From JBFMFH01 sp040752275 (GTDB lineage Bacteria > Acidobacteriota > Vicinamibacteria > Vicinamibacterales > JAKQTR01), in NCBI GenBank assembly GCA_040752275.1, contig JBFMFH010000111.1:62001-126000 (forward strand): a stretch of DNA of 64,000 bases, in the 5' to 3' direction. Position 1 is the first letter of the stretch, and each line of letters opens with the position of its first letter. Positions 9,693-17,022 of this stretch are shown here, piece by piece. The notes under the pieces are model-generated. The model saw only the letters and a program-made list of their open reading frames with translations. It ran no database searches and had not been told where the DNA came from. The position numbers and the translations under genes are program-made.

Positions 9693-10504
9693 GGCGTCAC
9701 ACCACGGAGCGACACCAGCCGTACCCGCTCGTCGCGTGCTACACGGTCCGAGAGGTACTCGGCGACCATGCCGGTCTCGAAGTTCCGGTACAGGGTGTGG
9801 ACCGCGGCCGCCGAGAAGTCCTTTCGCTGGTACAACCGCCCCTTTGCCACCTGCGGCTCAGCCCTGACATGGCCTGCCGCGTGCGCCAGCGCCGCCTCGG
9901 CAAGCATCCGTGCCCCGGTTACGATGGCCTTGTTGCCGATCTCGTGAGGTCCGTCCCGAGGCTCGATGCCTGGCCTGGTGTGCGCAATGATCGGGCCCGT
10001 GTCGATTCCCGCATCGAGATAGTGGACCGTCGAGCCCACGAATTCCGGTTCGCGATTGACCAGCGGCCAGAAGTTCGTTCCGGCGCCCCGGTAGTAGGGT
10101 GAGAGGCCGAGATGGAGGTTGATGATGCGACCGTCGAACCGGCCGATGATTCCGGCCCTGAGCAATCCCGTACCAAAGACGAGCACGACGTCGGGGTTGC
10201 AGGACGCCATTCTCGAGATCTCCGCGGGCTCGTTGATGAAGCCCGGCGGCCCGGTCCTTTGCTCGACCCCGGCAGGCAGACGAAGCTGGCGATGAGCCCC
10301 GAACGCCGACTCCTCGGCGGCATCGCGTGCCGCGAAGTGACTGCGGATGACGGCTTCGTCGTCCGGACCGCCTGCGTAGCGCTCGGGGACGAATGACTTC
10401 TCTTCCTGCCACACGCCGGCGAGGTTGCACCGTTCGGCCACGCAGCCGATCGCGAAATGGTGCCGCAGGAACGTGCTCGTCAGGACGATGACACGGGGAA
10501 TCAC
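9689..10504 (-). CDS. Formyltransferase (sugar N-formyltransferase-like)
   Basis: This 271-residue protein has the methionyl-tRNA/sugar formyltransferase fold. The catalytic triad of the family is present: Asn129 and His131 in NLHLGLSPYYRG, and Asp168 in HYLDAGIDTGPII. It lacks the long C-terminal tRNA-binding domain of Fmt, which fits sugar N-formyltransferases using N10-formyltetrahydrofolate (as in Qui4NFo or N-formylperosamine synthesis). Start GTG at 10504 overlaps the upstream stop by 4 bp. Lying between a deacetylase and a glycosyltransferase/methyltransferase fusion, it likely formylates an amino sugar. The N-terminal 100 residues are unlike Fmt and may define the sugar specificity. 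Confidence 0.85.
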   Translation of the reverse strand: MIPRVIVLTSTFLRHHFAIGCVAERCNLAGVWQEEKSFVPERYAGGPDDEAVIRSHFAARDAAEESAFGAHRQLRLPAGVEQRTGPPGFINEPAEISRMASCNPDVVLVFGTGLLRAGIIGRFDGRIINLHLGLSPYYRGAGTNFWPLVNREPEFVGSTVHYLDAGIDTGPIIAHTRPGIEPRDGPHEIGNKAIVTGARMLAEAALAHAAGHVRAEPQVAKGRLYQRKDFSAAAVHTLYRNFETGMVAEYLSDRVARDERVRLVSLRGVTP

Positions 10505-12726
10505 GGTAGTCGGATGGCCCGCGGGACCCGCTGCGGGCGGGTGAACTCGAGGTACGCGGGCGCGCCTGGCTTCGAGCGCTCGGTCACGGACACTCCCTCA
10601 AAACCGTGTTCGGTGAGCAGGGCCTCGACTGCGGGGCGCGTCTCGTCTGCGACCTCGATCAAGATGGTCGTCAAGCTCGCTGATCTGAGAACACCGGCCG
10701 CCCCTCTGAGCACCTCGAGCTCGCCGCCATCGACATCGAGCTTGATGGCCGTCGGCAGGGGCAGGTCGTACTCCCGCACCAGGGCATCGAGCGTCGTCGC
10801 CAGCACCGGCTGTTCGTAACGTCCGTCACGGGCACTTGGCGCCCGCCGCGGCCGGCGCTCGCGGATCGCGTGCCGGCTCTGGCCTGGTTCGCGGCTGCGG
10901 TACTTGAGGCCCACCAGTCCGGAGGCCGACCAGAGGGGCAGGGGCACTGGGATGACGTTGCCCTGACACCGGTTGAGAACGAGGTTCTCACACAGGTGTG
11001 CGAATGAGGCGTACCCTGGTTCGAACGCCACAACGGTGGTCTTCGGCTGACGGCGGGCAGCGATCAGCGTGAAAGTGCCGACATTCGCGCCGATGTCGTA
11101 CAGAACCGTGTCGACGACTGCCACGCGCTCGATCCAGGCCACGGTCCACGGTTCCTTCCGGCACGAGTACGCCCGCCATTGGCGCTCGGCGTCGGATGTT
11201 ACGCGCAGGCGGATGCGAATGGGCTGGTAGTCGAGATCGACGAGCTCTCCCTCGCGGGCCGCGGCGTGACTGGCCGGGAGGCGCACGTCACCCGACCTCG
11301 TCGCCTGCTTCTTCCTCGTGATCTTGGCCATGCGCTCGACGGCCTGTACGAGATACTCCGTGGCGGGGACCTTCAATCCGCGCGGGCGGACAAACGATCC
11401 AATGAAGCGTCGGATCGCCTCCCGATCGAAGTCGCCCGCCACGCCACGCGCGACCTGGGTCCTGTGTTCGTCGAGCGTGGAGGCTCTTTCGACAAAGCCG
11501 CCGCGTTCCTTGAGCAGGTAGTGGAAATGAATCGAGCTCTCCTGGCCGTCGGCGAATTCCGTCGGCGCGCGAATCGTGAAGACCGGCCGGCCGACAATCC
11601 CAGCCTCGATTTCCGCGCTCGTGTTGAGTCCGACGACCGCCGCGGCGTGGTACAGGCACTCGTAGAGACCCTGATAGGCCGTGAACGGCGCCCGGACGAC
11701 GGCGACCCGCTCGTGGGCATAGGGCGTGGTGACCCGCATTCTGACGTCGCCGCCGGGCCCTTCCCAGGCCATCAGGTGTCCCTCGGCGTCCCACTCGGCG
11801 TGAAGGTCCGGGTGGATCTTGATCAGGATGTTGGCCCGCGCGAGGTCCGAGTGCCGGCGGAGGGATTCGATCCACGTTCCGATGAACCCCTCCTCCCGCG
11901 CTGCGACGAACTTCGACGACCCGAGGTAGACGATGATGGGCTGCGCAGGGTCGAACCCGAGGTGCTCGCAGAACGATGCGCGGTCTAACGAGCTCTCCAG
12001 ACCGAAGAACTCGTCGAAGCGCGGGGCCCCGGTGACGACGACCCTCTTCTCGGGCACCTGGTGGAGGTCGACGGCCTCGCGAACCTGGATGTCGTTCCAG
12101 ACGAACACGCGGTCCGGCACCTCGTGGATCAGACCCTTCGACGAGAGGTTGTCCCAACTGAAGAGAACCATCGCGACAGGCACGCCGAGTGCATGGCAGG
12201 CCTTCACGAAGTCGGTCTGCCCGGACCCGAACTCCACGAGCGGCGACACGAGCACGGCATCCGGGTTCTCGTGACGGATGAACGCTGTGATGCTCTCGTC
12301 CACCGGGATCTGTGCTTCGAGCAGGCCCGCGAGCGATCGCAGCCGGTCGAGTTCATCTCCCGTCAACCCCAGGCCGAACTCGGCTGGCAGCGAACCCGGC
12401 TGCCGCCTCCCGTAGGACAGGGTGTGCAGCAGCTTGTCCAGCGCCCGCGCCCGGAGCTTGAACGCCTCGCTGAACGGCGGGGTCTGGTACCGCAGGTAGT
12501 CCCTGAGCCGGCGGAACAGGCTCGCGTGGTCGCTCCACTCGTCCGCACGCTTGCTGGCGCACGGCGTTGCCGAGACCCCAGGGCACCGGTCCAGTGGAGA
12601 CGGAACGCCGTGCTCGCCGTCCTGGTAGGCGAGCCGTACCGCATGCTCGCGCTCGGCAAGCCGGGCCACGACACTCCTGAAGTGTCTCAGGTAGCCCCGC
12701 TGCTTCAAGACGAACAGGATTCGCAT
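10501..12726 (-). CDS. Fusion of SWDL glycosyltransferase-like domain with FkbM methyltransferase
   Basis: The protein has 741 residues, ATG at 12726. Residues 1 to about 490 are a diverged SWDL domain: MRILFVLKQRGYLRH, LFSWDNLSSKGLI, VTGAPRFDEFF (usual Gln is Pro), IKIHPD in place of RPHP, and VGLNTSAEIEAG. Residues about 535-730 are a FkbM-type SAM-dependent methyltransferase: DIGANVGTF at about 544, FEPGYASF and the C-terminal IKLDVDGGELEVLRGA. FkbM enzymes O-methylate sugars and other hydroxyls. The fusion suggests that the residue added by this transferase is methylated by the same polypeptide. It overlaps the formyltransferase by 4 bp and lies 17 bp after the zinc-ribbon methyltransferase. 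Domain calls are firm; coupling of the activities is inferred. Confidence 0.87.
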   Translation of the reverse strand: MRILFVLKQRGYLRHFRSVVARLAEREHAVRLAYQDGEHGVPSPLDRCPGVSATPCASKRADEWSDHASLFRRLRDYLRYQTPPFSEAFKLRARALDKLLHTLSYGRRQPGSLPAEFGLGLTGDELDRLRSLAGLLEAQIPVDESITAFIRHENPDAVLVSPLVEFGSGQTDFVKACHALGVPVAMVLFSWDNLSSKGLIHEVPDRVFVWNDIQVREAVDLHQVPEKRVVVTGAPRFDEFFGLESSLDRASFCEHLGFDPAQPIIVYLGSSKFVAAREEGFIGTWIESLRRHSDLARANILIKIHPDLHAEWDAEGHLMAWEGPGGDVRMRVTTPYAHERVAVVRAPFTAYQGLYECLYHAAAVVGLNTSAEIEAGIVGRPVFTIRAPTEFADGQESSIHFHYLLKERGGFVERASTLDEHRTQVARGVAGDFDREAIRRFIGSFVRPRGLKVPATEYLVQAVERMAKITRKKQATRSGDVRLPASHAAAREGELVDLDYQPIRIRLRVTSDAERQWRAYSCRKEPWTVAWIERVAVVDTVLYDIGANVGTFTLIAARRQPKTTVVAFEPGYASFAHLCENLVLNRCQGNVIPVPLPLWSASGLVGLKYRSREPGQSRHAIRERRPRRAPSARDGRYEQPVLATTLDALVREYDLPLPTAIKLDVDGGELEVLRGAAGVLRSASLTTILIEVADETRPAVEALLTEHGFEGVSVTERSKPGAPAYLEFTRPQRVPRAIRLP

Positions 12727-12743
12727 GCCGTGCGGTCCGTCCT

Positions 12744-13781
12744 TCAGGCCACGCGCCTCGCCAGCACCCGCAGGTTCTTGCCGTACCCACCGGCGTTCGC
12801 CAGGAACTGCATCGTATCGGCAACGCGTTCGAGGACGGTCATGTCCTCACCGAAGACCTCCTGGCGCTGCCAGACGTAGTCGGCAATGTCGAGCCCCTCC
12901 GTCTGGACGAGCTCGACGCGAAGCCCATGACGCTCGAGAAACGTCCGCGCCGTCATGGGAGTGTAGTACGTGAGGTGGTGGGTGGGCCAGATGAAGTGCG
13001 CGTCTTTGCCCATCAGCAGCCTCGACGCCGAGTCGTAGTTCGGCACGTAGATGTAGAGGATGCCCCCGGGGCGGAGGGCCGCGACGCACTGCCGCAGCGT
13101 CTCGGACGGATCGAACAGGTGCTCCAGCACGTCGAACAGCGACACGGCGTCGAGCGAGCCCCCATCCAGGCCGGATTCCGAGAGGGCGACGGTCTGCAGA
13201 TCGAGGCCGCGACGACGCCCGAACTCGACCGCGGACGGGTTGAGATCGATGCCGCGCGCCCGCCATCCGAGACGACGGGCGGCTTCCACGACGAATCCCG
13301 TGCTACAGCCGACGTCGAGGTACTCGGGACACGGACCGGCGTCAGGCGCCAGGTAGCGGGCCATGGTCGAGACGCGCTCGGTCCCGAAGCGTTCGACCCG
13401 GTAGAGATGGCTGGCCTCGCCGAGGTCCCGCATGATCTCCTGATAGGCCGGCGACCCGTAGACGGCCAGGTAGTGCGCCTCGTCAAACGCCGGGCTGACG
13501 TAGACCGTGTCGCACGAAGGACAGCGCACGATGGTCAGGTGGTCTTTGTCGATCTCCGGGCGGCCGTCACGTGCGCCGCAGGTCGGGCAGGATCTGGGCA
13601 CCAGCAGCTCAGGCGGAATCCGTCCGTGCTTCGCCACGAGTTCGTCGATCGCATGCGTGCGCTTCTCGAACAGACGGCGGTAGGAGTCCTTCGGCCGCAG
13701 TCGCGACAGATCGACCGGCTCGTAGTCGCCGATGTGCCGGTAGGGCAGCAGCAGATCCCGATCCTGCGTCGCTTCACCCAT
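12744..13781 (-). CDS. Class I SAM-dependent methyltransferase with zinc ribbon
   Basis: The protein has 345 residues. ATG at 13781 (MGEATQD) is chosen; an upstream in-frame start would lie inside the previous gene. A four-Cys zinc ribbon lies at C65, C68, C87 and C90 (CPTC, CPSC), followed by a methyltransferase domain (about 140-300) with YLDVGCSTG as the SAM-binding loop and a DVLEHL segment typical of UbiG/COQ3-like methyltransferases. Similar zinc-ribbon methyltransferases are common in polysaccharide and natural-product loci and act on sugars or acyl intermediates. It starts 1 bp after the stop of the tandem SWDL gene. The family is sure, the substrate unknown. Confidence 0.87.
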   Translation of the reverse strand: MGEATQDRDLLLPYRHIGDYEPVDLSRLRPKDSYRRLFEKRTHAIDELVAKHGRIPPELLVPRSCPTCGARDGRPEIDKDHLTIVRCPSCDTVYVSPAFDEAHYLAVYGSPAYQEIMRDLGEASHLYRVERFGTERVSTMARYLAPDAGPCPEYLDVGCSTGFVVEAARRLGWRARGIDLNPSAVEFGRRRGLDLQTVALSESGLDGGSLDAVSLFDVLEHLFDPSETLRQCVAALRPGGILYIYVPNYDSASRLLMGKDAHFIWPTHHLTYYTPMTARTFLERHGLRVELVQTEGLDIADYVWQRQEVFGEDMTVLERVADTMQFLANAGGYGKNLRVLARRVA

Positions 13782-13782
13782 G

Positions 13783-16700
13783 TCAGGTTTCCTTGTTGGC
13801 GCCCAGGATGGCTCTGACGCGCGTCGCCACGCCGTAGCGCGCGTGCCGGCCAACCCGTCGTATGCGTTTCGGGAGGCTCGACGCCGCCGTCCGTGCCGCG
13901 CGCGAGGCGTCGCGGGCAGCCTTGGCGAGACGGCGCCAGGCGGCGGTCCGCGGGACCTGCTTCAGGGCGCGAAGGATGCTCTTTCGACGACGGTGGACGG
14001 CGAACCGGACCTTCTTCCGGAAGCGGCCGAAATCGGGCCCGAGCACACGCCCGGGGCCGCGGCGGAACAGCCAGACGCCACCGACGAGCGGAGCCAGTAT
14101 GAACCTGAGCGCCACCGCCCCCACCCCGTCCAGAAACGGCAGCGGCGTCAGCGCGCTTGCGCCCTCGAGGACATCCGTGAGAATCGGGACACACGCCTTC
14201 TCGAGGCCGTGTGGTCGAAGGAACGTGGCGACGAAGCGCTCCGACCGGGCCCGAGCCGCGTCGGGCGCGGCAATCGACGCGGCCAGTTGGTCCAGGTGCT
14301 CGGGGAGTGTCTTGGCGACGATGAGGCAGCCCCCGTTCTCCGGCAACAGGTGCTGGAAGTGCACGGTCCCTTCCTGTTTGGCGCCGAAACCCTCACTCAG
14401 CAACGTGTGAACCGGCCTCCCGATGACCGAGGCTTCGATCATGGCGCTGGTGTTGATGCCGACGACAGCCGCGCTGTGGAACAGCGAATCGAAGAAGTCG
14501 CCGCGGTTCTGTTCGTTGGTGGGATCGTGCCGGCCGCGCGGCCAGATCGCCACGTCGGTCAAGTCCGAGAGATCCGCCCCCGCCCACTGGTCGGCGTTGT
14601 ACGGATGGGGGCGAATCAGGATGTTCGCCTCACGCACGGACGCGTCGCCGGCGTTCCGCACCGCATCGACCCAGCTTCGAACAAACGGCACCTCCGAATG
14701 CCTGCCGGTGATGAAGAACGACGAGCCGGTGAAGAGGATGATCGGCCGCGCAGGATTCAGGCCGACCATGGCACAGAATTCCACGCGCGTGCGGCTGGGC
14801 TCGCGGTCGAACCATCGGTCGAAGGCCTGTGCGCCGGTCACGGCCACCCGCTCCGCCGACACATCGTGCAACTCGACGGCCTCGCGCTTCTGGGCCTCGT
14901 TCCACACGGTCACGAGATCCGGCTCGATGCGAAGGAGCCCCTTGTTCGTGAGGTTGTCCCAACTCGCGATGCAGGCGACCACGGGTATCCGGCTGGCGCG
15001 GGCGGCCCGTACCAGGTCCATCTGATCCGACGCCGCCTCGACGAGAGGTGTGACGAGCACCGCGTTCGGGCTCACGCTCTTGACAAACTGCACCACGCGG
15101 CGGCCCGGCGGAACGACGGTCTCGAGCCACGCGAGACCGCCGAGCGCGCTTCGCACCAGTCCGGGCGGCCATTGGTGGAACCGGTCCAGCCACCGCAAGA
15201 AGCCCGGAAGGGCCTTGATCTTCATGCGTGCCCGCAGGGCCGGGACGTGGCTCAGACGGGGATCCAGGTAGCGGATGAAGTCCATCGTGCCCCGTACCCA
15301 GTCGGCCAGCGAACCCCATGCGTCGCAGCGTGCCGGCACGTCCCCTATGTACCGGATGCCGTCGGATCCTCCCCTGAACCGGGCCTGTTTGGGTCCCTTG
15401 GTGGCATTGACCGCCAGCACGACATCGAGACCGCGCGCAGCAAGTGCTTTCAAGGTGTCGTCGTAGAAGCGCAGGTACTCGGGCGAGCGCATGACGAACA
15501 GCAACCGTCGCCCGCGAGGCGCCCTATCCGCGCCCGGGGATGGCGGTTCTTTCGGGCTCCGCCGCAACCGTCGGGCCAGGCGCGCCAGCACCATGGCCGC
15601 CGGTCTGAGAACCGCGCTGGACAATCCGGGGCCTCGGGCTGCGATCGGCCGTTGTGCGACCTCTTCGATGGCGTCAGCCAGAATCGGGCTGGCCGGACGG
15701 TCGAGACCGTGCGGCCGGACGAACGTCTCGATGAACGCGCGGCCCCGGTTCTGGAACGCGCCGGGGTTCTCGAGAAGCGCGCCGAGTTGGGCCACATGCT
15801 CATCGAGCGACGCTGCTTCGACGAGCAGACCCCCACTGACCTGCTTCAGGTGCTGGAAGTGCAGCGTGCCGTCCTGCGTTCCCGAGAACTCCGGGGTCCG
15901 AACCGTGAACACCGGCCGGCCGACGATGCCCGACTCGATGAGGGCGCTCGTATTCACCCCAACCACTGCGGCGCTGTAGTACATCGAGTGGAAGTAGTCG
16001 GCCCGCGCTCCAGCGTCCACCGGGTTCGAGCCAGCCCGCGGCCAGATGATGACGGGTCCGAGGGCCGACAGCTCTTCGTCGCGCCATTGATCGGCGTTCT
16101 GCGGGTGCGGCCGGATCAGCACGGCCACGCTCCGCAGGCGCGCGTCCGGCGCCGCGCGTAGCGCGAGGAGCCACCGCCTCACGAAGCCGACCTCGTAGGG
16201 CGTGATGAAGGGTGATGAGCACAGGTAGCAGAGCATCTGCGACCCGGCCGGCAGCCCTGTCCGGCTGCAGAACTCGTCTCTGGTCAGCGTCGGCGCGGCG
16301 GCGAACCAGTGGTCGTAGGCGCTCGCGCCGGTGACGCGCACGATTCCCGCCGGAATATGGTGTAACGACGCCGCTTCCTCCCGTTGCGCCTCGTTCCACA
16401 CCGTCACCGCGTCCGGTATCTCGTGAATGAGGCCCTTGGTCGTCAGGTGGTCCCATGAACCGACACACAGCACGCTGGGAATGCCACGGCGGCGGGCAGC
16501 ACGAACGTAGTCCACCTGCTGCGAGCCGAAATAGAGCAGCGGCGTCACCATGAACACGTCGGGCGCGTGCGTCCGGAGCACGTCGTCAGCGAAGGGGGCG
16601 CCGGGAACTGCACGTTCCATCGCGCGGATGGCCGCGGAGAGCATCCGTCGCACGGGCGGGTGGCGCCCTATCAGGCTCCAATTCCCGATCCGCACCGCCG

Positions 16701-17022
16701 GTCGCGGCACCTCCCGGGCGGCGCGCTCGCGCAGCGCGACGGCGCTCGCGTAGACCGGATCCAGGTAGCGCCAGTAGTCGAGGGTGAGCCGGAGCGACTT
16801 CTTGAGCAGATGCGCCGGGTCGCTCTTCACGCTCGGGCTGATCTCCCACGTGAAGGCGTCCTTCGCCACCCGCTGGAGGTTCTCGAGCGTGCGCATGCCG
16901 CCAAGCGTGTCCCGCCGGTCTGCCAGGAGGTGGATTCTGTGACCGCGCCGTGCGAGCTCGGCGAGGCCGTGCTCGAAATTGCGAAGGAACCCGAAGTGGC
17001 TGGTGGAGAAGAGGATCTTCAC
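13783..17022 (-). CDS. Tandem double SWDL glycosyltransferase-like protein
   Basis: The protein has 1079 residues. The start is GTG at 17022 (VKILFSTSHFGFLRN), overlapping the upstream stop as GTGA; the reading frame stays open 305 codons further upstream, but that part is antisense to the neighbour and is rejected. Two complete SWDL domains lie in one chain. The first (1 to about 460) has GSWDHLTTKG, VTGASAYDHWF, LIRPHP and VGVNTSALIESG. The second (about 505-985, opening RRLLFVMRSPEYLRF) has ASWDNLTNKG, VTGAQAFDRWF, LIRPHP and VGINTSAMIEAS. A basic tail (about 990-1079) follows. The two halves differ clearly, so the duplication or fusion is old. It may add two residues in sequence, like double-domain glycosyltransferases of other families; this is inference. 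Confidence 0.83.
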   Translation of the reverse strand: MKILFSTSHFGFLRNFEHGLAELARRGHRIHLLADRRDTLGGMRTLENLQRVAKDAFTWEISPSVKSDPAHLLKKSLRLTLDYWRYLDPVYASAVALRERAAREVPRPAVRIGNWSLIGRHPPVRRMLSAAIRAMERAVPGAPFADDVLRTHAPDVFMVTPLLYFGSQQVDYVRAARRRGIPSVLCVGSWDHLTTKGLIHEIPDAVTVWNEAQREEAASLHHIPAGIVRVTGASAYDHWFAAAPTLTRDEFCSRTGLPAGSQMLCYLCSSPFITPYEVGFVRRWLLALRAAPDARLRSVAVLIRPHPQNADQWRDEELSALGPVIIWPRAGSNPVDAGARADYFHSMYYSAAVVGVNTSALIESGIVGRPVFTVRTPEFSGTQDGTLHFQHLKQVSGGLLVEAASLDEHVAQLGALLENPGAFQNRGRAFIETFVRPHGLDRPASPILADAIEEVAQRPIAARGPGLSSAVLRPAAMVLARLARRLRRSPKEPPSPGADRAPRGRRLLFVMRSPEYLRFYDDTLKALAARGLDVVLAVNATKGPKQARFRGGSDGIRYIGDVPARCDAWGSLADWVRGTMDFIRYLDPRLSHVPALRARMKIKALPGFLRWLDRFHQWPPGLVRSALGGLAWLETVVPPGRRVVQFVKSVSPNAVLVTPLVEAASDQMDLVRAARASRIPVVACIASWDNLTNKGLLRIEPDLVTVWNEAQKREAVELHDVSAERVAVTGAQAFDRWFDREPSRTRVEFCAMVGLNPARPIILFTGSSFFITGRHSEVPFVRSWVDAVRNAGDASVREANILIRPHPYNADQWAGADLSDLTDVAIWPRGRHDPTNEQNRGDFFDSLFHSAAVVGINTSAMIEASVIGRPVHTLLSEGFGAKQEGTVHFQHLLPENGGCLIVAKTLPEHLDQLAASIAAPDAARARSERFVATFLRPHGLEKACVPILTDVLEGASALTPLPFLDGVGAVALRFILAPLVGGVWLFRRGPGRVLGPDFGRFRKKVRFAVHRRRKSILRALKQVPRTAAWRRLAKAARDASRAARTAASSLPKRIRRVGRHARYGVATRVRAILGANKET

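Noticed and set aside
13676..13683. GGCGGTAG, the ops core of JUMPstart elements
   Set aside because: It is inside a methyltransferase gene and on the strand opposite to transcription; chance in GC-rich DNA.
13780..16161. Plus-strand open frame of 793 codons
   Set aside because: Antisense to the tandem SWDL gene, with shadow composition and no motif.
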